Assembly: GCA_018296165.2 (NCBI GenBank)
Contig: JACKQL020000198.1
Span: 1 to 55,225 of the forward strand
Direction: 5' to 3'
DNA: 55,225 bases
Source of the DNA: Termitomyces sp. T153
Lineage: Eukaryota > Basidiomycota > Agaricomycetes > Agaricales > Lyophyllaceae
Below are positions 29,886 through 40,700 of this stretch, piece after piece. The translations under genes were made by a program, and so were the position numbers. Position 1 is the stretch's first letter. Each line of letters begins with the position of its first letter. The notes below the pieces were generated by a model that was given only the letters and a program-made list of their open reading frames with translations, did no database searches and was not told the origin of the DNA.

Positions 29886-30780
29886 GATGGGCCATTGTGG
29901 CACATGGCAGGTCCGAGGTCTACATACAATGGGTTGCTGATCACTTAGTTAGGAAGAGAGCAATATAATGATGACTCCTTAATAAAAACAATTTTCATAC
30001 ACTAGGTCAGTAAAAGGTATGAGAGGAAAAAAATGTTGTCAGCAGCCAAGCCACACATCCCAGTGGCAGGGCTGCACTGAAAGGAAATAGGGTAGTGGAA
30101 CATCATTATATAGAACAAATGAAATGAAAAAATGAACAGACATTTCAAAAATCAGTAGAAAAGACAAAAGGAAAGCAAAACTTGTGATGTATTTAGAATG
30201 AGAATTAAAAACATGTTTGTTCATTGTTCATCTTGCAATAGCATGTCAGACAATGATTTGACACACCCTACCAGAGTAACTGCAAGTGAACACCTTATTG
30301 AAATGTCACTGCACATCATTCAGGTGCACATTGACATGCGGTGGACAAGCTGATCATCATAGGAGCATAGTTCACATGCAATATCAACACAATGATGATT
30401 ACCAGTTGCTGCAACAATAGATTACAAAGCATGGCATGTGACTTTGGCTTTCCTTTGGTGCAGACAAGCTGATCATCATGGGAGCAGATGATCAGCTAAC
30501 ACTAACACTAACATGTGGCAAAGAATTGACATTGTCTGCAGCAATGATCAGGGTGCAACGAAATTGGCAAGAGTAGACTTGATCATGTAAAGACGCCACT
30601 CTGTTAATAAGACAGTAGTTACAAGTTGAAGTAAACACATCAATGACAATGTACGCTAGGTACGGTGAGAGTTGGATTTCTGAACTATAGGATGAGATTC
30701 GTCAAGAAGCTTAGATGTAAAAGAGTCAACAACTGAGAGGATGAACTTGTTGAACGAGCAACATACAATTAAAATAATGT
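29886..30780. repeat. Unrecognised CpG-poor insertion-like sequence
   Basis: Between two CpG-normal blocks lies sequence with few CpG and no reading frame. The phrase GACAAGCTGATCATCAT followed by (A/G)GGAGCA occurs at about 30345 and 30466. It is probably a small old repeat, but I could not find termini or target duplications. Confidence 0.35.
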
Positions 30781-31844
30781 TCTGTCCTGGGGATCCAATG
30801 CTCCGACCCTACCATTTTATACATTTCTTGAAACTGCTCGCTTTTCGGAACGGTTTCTCATTGGGATTTCACATGCTCTGAGAGGCTCTCTTGCGGAAGA
30901 AGCGCCACAGTTCGCGGGTGAAGTGAAATCCATCATAGTCTCGACTCAGACGTTTCTTCTGCATCGCATGGAATCTGTAAAATCTGAGTAGAAGGCTCAG
31001 GAATTGGCCAACTTGGTCAGATAAGCCACGTATTGCCACTTCCAAAGACTGAACTCTCAGAAGGACATGAATTTAAGCTAACGTCGTCATTTCATTATAC
31101 GCTATACAAGATTTATGGAGTATATTCGGAGTCTGATTGGAAGTTATATAAAGGCCTGGGTGGATTCCTTGTCCGCAAGTCAGGAGTTATCCGTAATTGT
31201 CCTCAAGGAACTGAAGCGGATACCTAATCCAGGAAACACACGAACGCAGTCATGCCTATCGTACATTATCCGCATCCTCCAGGAATCACATGCGTTTTCA
31301 AAAAACTTTTGTGCAAACGAGCTTTTCCCTCAATCGGTTAACTCACTACCCCGCCCGAGCTTTTAACAGCGGAACTCGCGGGTACAGCACTAATGTAAAG
31401 TACTCTTTAGAATACACATGCTCCACAGCAATTCTACTCCTACGGTTGAGGAAGAAACGCCACCGTCGGCCAGCTAATTAGAACCTACTCGCAATTCATC
31501 ACCTAGAGAGACATAGGCCTACATCTCAATCCTCGGGGAATCTAGTAAGGAGTTGACTTGCAAAGAGTGCAAAGAGTCCGTGTCAAATGAACCTTATGCA
31601 ATGTCCAATTCGCAAAAAAGCCTTGCATAGCACAACTGACGGTTGTTTCCCCGAAACCTAACGTGACATCGAGTCAATTGATCGCAAAAAAACTATTTCA
31701 ATGATTTGTAGATTCAGAGTCTAGTCAAAAGGGTTTTCCTCGAATTTCAAGAACCCTCGACAGAATTGAGGGGCACGTTGTAGTCTGCAGAAATATTCCA
31801 TCTGCCGAAGAGCAGACTATAATTATGATTCAGTAAAAGAGTCG
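30781..31844. other. Host intergenic DNA downstream of OTC
   Basis: CpG content is normal. Short plus-strand frames at 31033-31227 and 31115-31366 overlap in different frames, lack recognisable motifs and are not annotated as genes. A decayed host gene cannot be excluded. Confidence 0.35.
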
Positions 31845-33005
31845 CTAAAGCAGGTAGACAGTGACATACTCGAAAGCAGCCATAATCGTCCACTTTCGGT
31901 TATCTGCCTCATAGAAGACAAGGGACCGTGGGCCGTAAAACACTTCGTCATCGACCTCATCGGGTTTTCGGGGCAAGCAGTGCAGGAATTTCCAGTCTGG
32001 GTTGGCACCTCCCAATTTGCATAGCTCTTCCGTTACCTGATACCCTTCAAAAGCCTTGAGCCGCTCAGTTTTCTCGGCCTCTTGACCCATTGAGATCCTA
32101 CCGAAGGTTAGCCCGAATCTATTCCTAGGTTGCCTAGGTCATACCAAGTGTCCGTGACCACAACATCGGCGCCGTTCACGGCTTCTTTAGGGTCAGCACC
32201 CCACCAGATTCTCTTGTCACATCCGAGTTCAACGACACGGTCCCAAACCTGAGGCGGCGCACGGTACTGTGCCGGACTCGCGACGCGGAGTGTATGTCCC
32301 AATCGTGGGTACGTGACGAGCATGTCATGCAGTACGTTAGCGGAATCGCCTACATATGCGACGGTAAGTGGCCGCAGCTCAGACAACTTTTCGACTCGGC
32401 CTTTTGGTACAGGCTTCCGAGCGTCTGCAGGAGTGTTTGGATCGGGTAAGACGAAGAGATGAGCGTTCTCGTGGAGCGTCAGGAGGTCAGCGAGGATCTG
32501 AGTTGGATGCCAGAGAGAAGATAGGGCATTTAGGACGGGTACCGGGGAGTGTTGTGCCAGTTCCTAGGAGTTCGAAGCGTTAGTTCCGTCCAGAGAAGTC
32601 GCGTGGCCGTACCTCGATTTCCTTGTGTTCTCCGACACGAGCAAAAATTCCTTGGCACATCCCACCAATTACGCGAGCAGAATCTCTGACGTTCTCGTTG
32701 ACGCCTAGCTGAATGTCCTCTTTACCAAGAAACAATGCTCGTCCGCCTAGTAGCATAGCTCCAGTCTCTGCTGCAAGTCGAGTGCGGGTACTCCGTTTGG
32801 AGAAGAGTAAAGCAATAGTCTTGTTGAACAAGGATTGCGAAGGTAAACGCAGTTTCGACTGCTTTTTGAATGGTAGTGAGCCTTGTGGTTCTAACCATGG
32901 AAGGGAGGTTCGCTTGAGATGATGAGAACGGTCTATAAGACGTCGAATTTGGGGAACGCTAAGGTCCGCAAGAGTCATAAGGTGAGGTACAGCTTGGGTA
33001 GCCAT
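31845..33005 (-). CDS. Ornithine carbamoyltransferase, three exons
   Basis: Joins carbamoyl phosphate to ornithine to give citrulline in arginine synthesis. Exons on the minus strand: 33005-32613, 32563-32145, 32097-31845; introns 32564-32612 (49 bp) and 32098-32144 (47 bp), both GT...AG and frame-keeping. Total 354 residues, normal for the family. Visible sites: the carbamoyl phosphate loop FSKRSTRTR (residues about 70), '[17 protein letters not shown]' in the aspartate/ornithine carbamoyltransferase N-domain, '[16 protein letters not shown]' with the HPTQ motif, '[16 protein letters not shown]', '[10 protein letters not shown]' and the ornithine-side [15 protein letters not shown]. All key residues are present and there are no stops. 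The frame stays open upstream to an ATG at 33122 ([20 protein letters not shown]), which would add a basic leader; a mitochondrial presequence is possible, so the start is uncertain. Confidence 0.93.
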
Positions 33006-33080
33006 GGCGAGATCGGAGAGGGTGATAATGGACAGAGGAAGTAAACCGGACTTTTTATTGTTTCTTCCTAAAAATGTTAT

Positions 33081-33142
33081 CACGTGACCGAGAACACGTC
33101 CAAATTTGGAAGGGCCACTCATAAGACAGCCTACGTCACGTG
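33081..33142. promoter_or_regulatory. Two CACGTG boxes upstream of the OTC start
   Basis: CACGTG at 33081-33086 (inside TCACGTGAC-like sequence) and again at 33137-33142 (GTCACGTG), about 76 and 132 bp before the preferred ATG. CACGTG is the core bound by basic helix-loop-helix factors such as Cbf1 in fungi. Both would fall in the coding extension or 5' UTR if the longer start were used. Role is inferred only from the motif. Confidence 0.4.
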
Positions 33143-33206
33143 TCCAAGCGTTATTTTGACAATTCATGAGGGTCTTACACTGGGGTGCAGGTAACAATAT
33201 GTTGAG

Positions 33207-34690
33207 CCAAAAGGATTCAAGAATATGATCAGAGTGATTAAATTAAACTCAAAATTCTCTTTTTGTAATACTGATGAAGCCATAAAAGAATTATCCTGCA
33301 TTGATTTACAATGGGTATTTCAGTGATTTGTGTTATGATCATAAAAATTAAATAAAGAAATTATGATATCTTTCAAGGAGCTTTTGTTTGATATGGAGAT
33401 TAAATGTTGAGGTATATTGCGTATGCCACCATAAAGTGTGCCTAATTCTTTCACATCACATATATCATATTACATTGTCATGTTCAGATAATGAAATCAG
33501 AGGATGTATATATGATGGACATGGACTCAGCCACCCTCAGTCACTTCTACTATATAGACTGAGGGTGAGCCTAAACACTTACCATATTACAAACCTTTAC
33601 TTACTGTACCATAGATATAAACTTATGGGTCTGTTTTTATCTAGGTACAGAACATAGTCACTTCTATTATACAGACTCAGGATATAAGTCTACAAGTCTG
33701 TTTTTATCTGGGTCCATCATATTTCAGATTCCATCATATTTCAGATTCCAACACATTATGGGAATCTATTGCTTTGCATTGCAAGTCTGAAGTTTTTTTT
33801 GGGCTTATCTATCAGACTAGCTGCTTGGATATTGATTCTAATCTACATGTGGCTCACATACAATCTCTTTGTTTTTTTACACATCTCTACTGTGACATTG
33901 AGTACATGATGACTATTTCTAAAGAATTTAAACCCTCTGCTCTGCCTGTCATATCCATGGTGAGTACCATTGTCCCTGACATCATTGTGGAAATGCCAAA
34001 GATTGATAACTCCGCAAACCCTCTGATTTTAATCATTGGAAAGGTAACTGTAAGCTAGATGAGCAACATCCTTGAAAAAGATGATAGCAAGTGGAAGGAA
34101 TGGCTGTACAGTTATCAATCTGGAATTATTTCTGGTTCAGCTATGGAATTATGTCTTGAACCAACTGCTTCTCTGCATCCAACTTATGAACCATGTAGAC
34201 ACTAGGCATTGACCAGGAATAACTGACTGGCATGTTCTTTCATCAAATGTGTACTATTGAAGTTGGAGCAGAAGTTATGTGTGGAGGAGTGGGACCTGGT
34301 ACAGTTATGGTCATACCTGAAGGACCAACATGGTAGTGCTGTACCAGTTCAGCAAGTCTACTTGCTGCAGAAAGTGCTTACTACAAAGTGTTCCCATCCA
34401 AGTCACTTACAAAGACAGCTGACAAAATCTTCAACAAGATAAATAGAGCCTTTGAGGCTGGCAAGGTCACAAAGGCAGGAAAGCCATGCCAATAATACCA
34501 AGAAAAGAGTACCTGATTGGCCACTTTGCTAGGGGGTTGCTAGAGGTTGTTAGTCATTATAAAAGGAAAGTTGTCTGATGGGCTGAGAGTCTAGGCCACA
34601 CATGATGAAGTCATGTGACTATTCCATTGCATAGAAACCAGAAAATCAGGAAGTTGCTAAAAACATAGGAAATAACAGAAATTAGTGCTT
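33207..34690 (+). other. AT-rich, CpG-poor repeat debris, family not recognised
   Basis: Decayed coding-like pieces in the plus strand: 'TISKEFKPSALPVISMV' (about 33912-33960) to 'NPLILIIGKVTVS' and 'KWKEWLYSYQSGI' (about 34090-34130), 'EVMCGGVGPGTVMVIPEGP' (about 34272-34330) and 'KVFPSKSLTKTADKIFNKIN' (about 34385-34445). They resemble conserved protein sequence but I cannot assign a family. The repeat boundary lies close to the OTC promoter, at about 33,200. Confidence 0.35.
33532..33567. repeat. Perfect 11-bp inverted repeat (hairpin)
   Basis: CACCCTCAGTC at 33532-33542 and GACTGAGGGTG at 33557-33567, with a 14-base spacer. It sits in non-coding repeat debris. No U-run or other terminator feature is obvious. 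Confidence 0.85.
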
Positions 34691-34699
34691 AGCAAGAAT

Positions 34700-35000
34700 A
34701 TGATCTTATCAATGTTCACTTTGTGAGGCTGAGTGTAACTAAGTCCCAAACACTTTTGTGAAATGGAGTTTGTGCCAAGTTTGAAACAAAGCCAAATTCT
34801 CAATTTTGCACCATCTAGAGCCCACCACAAGGGGCTTCTTTACACAAAACTTCTTGGATCTCTTTGAGGAGTCCAACTTAAGAAACATTAGTTTTGCTCT
34901 GCCTGGGTCTTGGCCAGCACACCTAAGGTTGTCAAACCACAGGTGCAAGTTCAAGACTCTTTTCACACAAGAAAAAGGGAAACTTGTGCTACTAGCAAGG
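34700..35000 (+). repeat. LTR end and leader fragment related to gypsy D
   Basis: Similar to 45430-45700 of element D: TGTAACTAAG shared in the LTR end, then (A/T)CATCT(A/G)GAGCCC...GCAAGGGGCTT-like leader, 'CCTGGGTCTTGGCC' and 'AGAAACTTGTG/AGAGAAACTAGG'. No coding region follows; the sequence meets minus-strand element F at about 35,150. Confidence 0.6.
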
Positions 35001-35126
35001 GTGCAGTATCTCCTTTATCTAACCCTGACATTGTACTTAGAAGATAAAAACTTCATTCTGACAAGTCAACCTCAATTTAAAATCAACCTTTGTCTCCTTT
35101 TCTTGACTCAACCAGTTTGGTCAGAA

Positions 35127-36623
35127 TTATGCAGCTGTCATATTTCTGTTATAGTTTGCACAGCTTATGTGCATAGATGTTCTTCTGGTAGAGCTGGAGT
35201 GATTTGAAAGCTGGTAGGCGGGGGTTCTGTCTTGTAAAATATGTGCAAAGGGGACAGCACCAATAATTTTGATGTCAAGGTTTCTGGATAAAGGGGGGTG
35301 AGTGTTGGAGCAGTGCTGGTGGGGTCCAAAGTTGTGGTGGAGTTGTCCAGAATGGTCTAGCAATGTTGGCCTGGGTACTGTGGGCCTTTATATTAATTCT
35401 GGAGATATTGGGGGGAAGCTGTTGGGGGTTGTTCAAGGAAGACCAGAGCAGAGGTGCACTTTCCTCCCTTTCTTGGTTGTCCTTGAGGGTTGTAGAGGTT
35501 TGGATTGCTCCAGAGTTGCTGGAGTTGAGGTTGGGGATGTCAAGCTGCTAGACTTGCTTCAGGGCCTGGAAACCACATGGTGAGGTCCTTCCAGTCAATG
35601 TTTGGGTTGACATCCTGCAACTGGGAGAGTCCAAGCACAATTAGAGTTGACTCTGGAAGCTGGGTGACAATGAGCCAAGCCTGGAATCTTAAATCTTGTT
35701 GAGGATGAGAATGCTGTTGTGGTATAGAGTGATTCCAGTTGAGGTGGGGCTACTATCAAAGAGCTGGAGCTTGAGGAGCTTGTCAAGGGTGTTGTGGAGA
35801 AGGTTGAGTTGTTTACTAACAAAGATGCCAGAGGCTCTGCTGTCAATAAGGGTGGGGAGGACTGTTGGAGAGTTGTTGAGTCAGACATTAATGATGAATG
35901 ATTGTGCAGACTTTAAATGGAGCTGTAGGAGGGCTCAGGAAATGTTAGTAGTGTTTTTGAGGCCCTCAGAATGGGGTGAAATGTTGAAGAGGACTAGTCC
36001 TGAGTCAGTTGGGCTATCCTGGTTGAGGTGAATGGTGAGGCTGGGTTAGTCAATGTGAGAGTTGGTGGTGTGAAGCTAGGAGAAGCCAAGAACAAGGGGA
36101 GTGGAGGTGTGTAGTTTGGTGACTGTCAATATCTGTTGGCAAAGGTCATGGTCATTTCCACACAATGAATGATATCTCCAGTAGAGGTAGGATTGCTATC
36201 AAAGAGTTTGAGGTAGATGGGAGTGAGTAGGCACTGGAGTTGTTATGGAGCAAGGGCTGCCAGAGATTTGTCAATGAAGTTGTTGGTGGTGCTACTGTTG
36301 ACTAGAGTGGAGATGGGGCTGGCAAAGAAGGGGAGGGTAGTGCATAGGAGAAGGTGTGGAAGGAGTGCAATGGGAGGAGTGCTAGGAGGGTGTCTGGAGA
36401 GAGGTTTCATTGCATGGAGGAATGCAGCCAGGGCAGAGAAGATGTCAATGTCTGATCCATAATTTAGTGCATCTTTAAGACCTAAACTGCTGACTCATTT
36501 TATCATAAACTGGTAGTCACAGTCTTTGTCATCAATAGTCCATATGGTGCATCCCATCACCTGGCATTTAGGGCAACTACCAATGAAATGTCCCTGCTCA
36601 CTACATAAAATACATGCACTCTC
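35127..36623 (-). pseudogene. Gypsy F: zinc knuckle and protease region (broken)
   Basis: Read on the minus strand, the segment starts with a CCHC knuckle CILCSEQGHFIGSC (about 36620-36578), then a protease-like site 'LVNSSTTNNFIDKSLAAL' (about 36308-36255) in which the catalytic Asp reads Asn, and ends with 'KIIGAVPFAHILQDRTPAY' (about 35270-35210), a phrase found before RT in such elements. Stops interrupt all frames. RT is absent. The region directly continues the gag at 37740-39848, from which it is separated by a solo LTR. Confidence 0.68.
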
Positions 36624-37733
36624 TGTCAGGTTCCACTGACTACAGGGGCTCAGCTACACTGGGCAAGTCCTTACTAGGCAGACACAATGTCCTGTGCTTA
36701 TAACCTAGCACCCTGGGGTTGGCATGGAGTGAAGGGACTTGCAAGGGGAACCTAAGGGGAGCAGTCTGAGCAAGTCCAGAGTGGTCTGGAGAAGTCTAAG
36801 ACCAAGTATATTAGACATTGGGCTTGGGCAGTATCAGGAACAAGTTCATAGGTGTGCAAATAGACTGCAGGGCAAGCAGAGGCTTTGTTAGTGATGGGGG
36901 TGGAGCCAGAGTTTGACAGGGGATCAATTAAGACTTGATGGGTTCCAGGGCTGAGTGAAGAGCAAGGTCCAGAGTTGTCATAGGAATGTTTGGGGTTTGT
37001 AGCATGGGCACAGAGTTCATACTGATGTCAGAGATGGAAAGAACCTAGAGAAACAAAGGAAATAGAGACAATCAAGACAAGACAGAGATGAGGCAAAATG
37101 AGACAGAGAAAAGAATAGATTCAAGCCTAAAAATAGAAACAGAGACAGAAAGAAACATGAGACACAAGTAACCAGTTAATGCAATATCAAGACTAGAGTA
37201 CAAGGAGCTACTCTACAACTTATATACTGACTACTGGATAGCTCTGGAGGACAGTGGGTCTGGCAGCAGGGCTTGACAGAGCTGCATGGAGTTGACAGGT
37301 GTTTGGTATGATCAAGGGGTAGGCCATAGCAATACTCTGATGGGATCAGCTAGGGATGTGGGCCACTCTAGAGTCATTGTGATGCTCTGGAGCAGGTCAG
37401 AGAAACAGGGTAGGGGGTTGGAGGCATATAACAGAGTCAGGAGCAGCAGGGGAGGGTTCCAGGGACTCAGGAGAAGTGTCAATGACTGCAGAGAAGGTGT
37501 CGGAGTTGGCCAGGGGATTGTCAGAGTTTGCCAGAGAAGCATCGGAGTTTGCCAGAGAAGTGTCAGAGTTTGCCAGAGAAGCTACAGAGTTTGCCAGAGA
37601 AGCATCAGAGTTACCCAGAGTGGGCATGGAGGGTGAACAAGGGTTGGGGGAGTTTGGTGGGGCATTGGAAAGGACTCTGGGGGAACGAGGAGGCTGGGAA
37701 CAATGTCAGGGGTCTGGGGAGTGGGTCATGACA
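36624..37733 (-). mobile_element. Family-S solo LTR inside gypsy F
   Basis: 1110 bp, plus-strand ends TGTCAGGTTCC and GGTCATGACA. The flanks are CTCTC (36619-36623) and CTCTT (37734-37738), a 5-bp duplication with one C/T difference. It contains six 21-bp units (about 37499-37622). Its CpG content is low compared with the copy at 6950. Confidence 0.88.
37499..37622. repeat. 21-bp minisatellite inside the solo LTR
   Basis: Six units of the form TCAGAGTTTGCCAGAGAAGCA. Other family-S LTRs have about two to three units at the same place (near 7935-7985, 42855-42880 and, inverted, 48015-48070), so unit number differs between copies and explains part of their length difference. Confidence 0.85.
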
Positions 37734-37739
37734 CTCTTC

Positions 37740-39848
37740 TTCTGTTACTTCTCCTGAGTTTCCTCCAGTATATCAATCCAGGGCCTGTTTTGTATTTTGT
37801 TTGTGCATAGGGCCTCCTAGTCTTCAGCAGGGTCCATAGCATCATTGGGATCCTGAAAATTGTTGGAATTGACATCCAAGGGTTCTGGGCCTTGTGAAGG
37901 TTGGCAGCATTGAGTTGGGCAGGTGGACAGGGTTCCAGGGGCTGATTGGCACCGGAGAGTGCTTGTCCTGGGGGGAAACAGGGCATGGAGTTGGTGGAGG
38001 CTGCAGGAAACAATGGTCAGTTGTTGTTGGATGCTCCAGGTTGCTAGTTGGTATTGCCAGAAGTGTTCTAGGTGGTTTGGGGGGCTGTATTTTTGCTCCA
38101 GTCTTTCCAATAGCATTTTTCATCCTGTGTAATGAGTGCCTTGTAACTATTGTACATGGTTTGCTTGGGCACAAGGTGGAAAACATTCTTGATATATTGA
38201 AAAAGAGCATAGTGGAGGGTGAACTGGAGGGCATTGTAATTCCAACCTGTTTTGTAGGCTTCTTGCTTGAACTGAATAATAAAGGTTGTGAAGCATTTGT
38301 TGTCATGCATCCAGAGGTTGAAAAGGTTTTCCTCTGCTTCTGCTACAGTGTCAAATACACCGAACTTACTGGAGAATTCCTGAGTGAAAGCAAGCCAGTT
38401 GGAGAGCACAGGAGTGTTGGGGTTGAATTAGAGCAGCACTATATAGTGGTCAAAGGCAATGCCCTGTAGATATGAGGTGGCAAAGGCCACTTATGAGCTC
38501 TCAAGTTGAAAAGTGATAGGCTTAGCTTGGAACATGGTAAGACACTGTGTTAGGAAATTCTCCACTTCTAGGGGTTGCAACTAGTTGAAGAGTTCAAGCT
38601 TCTGGATGTTAAGCTTTGCTTCCCAGGCCAATGCATTGTGCATGTTATTCTGGTTATTTTGAGTTCAAGGCAGGGGTTTACCATTGTAGTAGTAATAGTA
38701 ATTGTTCCTGCCTCTGCACTGAGGGAGAAAGTTGTCCATAACCAGGCCCCATCCACCTAGAGGTCCATTATTGGAAGGTCCACCATCTGGGGGTTGGCTA
38801 GCATTGCCCAGAGAAGGCTTTGGGGCCCAGCAAGAGGGAGAGGGTCCTCCAAAGGTTGATGGACCAAAGTTGTTGTTGGTGTATCAATGTCAATTGGATC
38901 AGGGGATTGGCAAAGGTCAAGGGAGATTATTTGAGAAAAAAGGTCAAGGTGCTCCAGGGCCTGTGGGCTAGTATGGAGGAGCTGGGTCATTCTAGCAGGG
39001 TGGGGGTGCATTCAGAGAGGCATTGCTATAAGAGGCATGGAAGTCAAAGTGAGGAGGTCTGTTCCAGAGAGGTCCTGGGGTGCCATTGTGAAGAGCAGGT
39101 TCCCTACCAAAGTTCTTGAGCTTGTTGATATAAGAGAGGGTATGGTTGGAAATGAGGTCATCATGAGCAGGGAGGGGCTAGAGTACTTTCTGAGTGTGGG
39201 ACTTGGGCTCAGAGGGCTAGTCCCAGATGTAGAAGGTGCTGAGGATGAAGTTTGCTCTGGGGCAAGTGAAGAGGGCCAGAGTGTGAGTGGCAGGTTGGTT
39301 GAAGAGCCCTCCAGTAGGGTTGAGGGACCTCAGGATGTCCAACACAGCATTTAGCTCCTCCTGCTGATGGGGAAGGGGGGCCAGAGCTTCAGTTTGTGCT
39401 CTGGTGGGTTCTTGTTGTATGTGAAAGAATTAGGCCAAGTCCAAGGAGTCCTCAAATTGGTAGAGGTTCAAGCTAGTGTGAATCTCTTTGACCAGGGTGT
39501 GGAGTTTGTCCTGGAGGTTGGTGCCAATCTTTAGAGTACCTTGTATAGTTTTGGGGAGGGTACCCTGCTGGTAATATTCATGGAAGTTGAGAAGACAGTC
39601 TGCCCAGACCTCTGGAGTTCCAGGTGTGTTGTGGTACTCAAGGTTAATGAGAAGAGCATGAGTGTGTCTTGCAAATTCCATGGGGGACAGGTGGAGTGAG
39701 CAGAGGACTTTGTTGCACTGCTGGACATAGGCTTTGACCTGTTGCTGTCTTGGAGAGGGTGGGGCTTGTGCAGAAGGTTGGGGCTGAGAGGAGTAGTTGT
39801 TGAACTGTTCTGGAGGGACTGGAGGTGTGGTGGGGTTTGAGTAGGCAT
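37740..39848 (-). pseudogene. Gag of gypsy F (broken)
   Basis: Minus strand. The start codon at 39848 lies nine bases after the LTR end (39857). It begins Pro/Thr/Ser-rich 'MPTQTPPHLQSLQNSS' and continues through several frames to a capsid-like part, 'LSNWLAFTQEFSSKFGVFDT', 'AEENLFNLWMHDNKCFTTFI', 'IQFKQEAYKTGWNYNALQFT' (38407-38225), matching the Retrotrans_gag pattern of basidiomycete gypsy elements, and 'SYKALITQDEKCYWKDW'. Stops and shifts are frequent. Plus-strand frames in this stretch are shadows. Confidence 0.72.
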
Positions 39849-39856
39849 GATAGTGT

Positions 39857-40552
39857 GTCAGGAAAAGGTAGGCTGGATTGGGTGGAGCTGGGAGTGCTTA
39901 TATGGCTGTCAGCATCCCAGATAATCTGTTAGGACCATATTCCTGAAGGGGGACTCTTACAGGAACTAAAACCATCTTGGGGAGGTGATGCCAACAGCAA
40001 GCATATAAATAGAGAAAGAAACTAAAAAACTAAAAAATGAGAGAGAGTAATAGATTGAGAGAAGATCAGACAACAACAGAATACAAACAAGATATCAGGT
40101 AATGTCAAGGCTGGAATGGTAGTTACAGAGTAGGAGAGCTTATATACAAGTAGGCTACTACCTAAAGGGGAAGCCAAGACATAGTCTCAGACAGGTCTAA
40201 GATAGGGAGAGGCTAAGAGCAGAAATGTTTAAGATAGGGAAGGTCTCAAACAGATACTGGGTGTGATCAGGAATAGTGGATATGATCAGAGTCAGTGGAT
40301 GTGATCAGGGATGTAATCAGAGACAGTGGGTGTGATCAAGAATATAATCAAAGACAGTGGGTGTGATCAGAGATGTGACCAGAAACAGTAGATGTGGTCA
40401 AGGATATGATTAGAGACAGTGGGTGCAGTCCAAGACAGGGAAGTAATCTGGGACATGGAAGTTATCTGAAATATGGAGGCCATCTGAAACATGTCTGGAC
40501 TAAATAGAGGTTGCTAAGAAGGAGATTTGGGAAAAATGATTGGGTCATGACA
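39857..40552 (-). repeat. LTR of gypsy F
   Basis: On the minus strand it runs TGTCATGACCC...TTTCCTGACA, the same ends as family S, and shares the TATA-like stretch (CTTATATAC) and the CAAGGCTGGAAT / CAAGACTAGAGT context with those solo LTRs. It is followed on the minus strand by F gag and preceded by sequence resembling the 3' end of another gypsy body. It may be a junction LTR shared by two elements. Confidence 0.68.
40274..40432. repeat. 31-bp tandem repeats inside the F LTR
   Basis: About five units of the type CAGTGGGTGTGATCAGAGAT...AGA with 31-bp spacing, each itself made of two similar GATCA halves. Confidence 0.75.
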
Positions 40553-40700
40553 TAATCCTCCATAGTCCATGAGGGGTAGGTCCCATCAGCAGGATACATT
40601 GAGGGGTGGTGCCAGCCCAGGAGTATCCCTTGACTGATAGAAGGGGAATAGAACACTGATGTGCTCCTATGCCTCCTAGCTGCTGCACAGGAAACCAAAA
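40553..40700 (-). pseudogene. 3' end of a gypsy body abutting the F LTR
   Basis: Minus-strand reading '...GWHHPSMYPADGTYPSWTME' and 'DYVMTQSF' runs into the LTR; the sequence GACTATGGAGGATTA before TGTCATGACC fits a polypurine tract followed by an LTR start. Only a short piece is recognisable. Confidence 0.4.

Noticed and set aside
33532..33567. Hairpin as a transcription terminator
   Set aside because: The genome is eukaryotic, no gene ends there, and there is no U-run.
37286..39354. Plus-strand frames at 37.3-39.4 kb
   Set aside because: They are opposite strand shadows of the minus-strand gag of element F and of the solo LTR.
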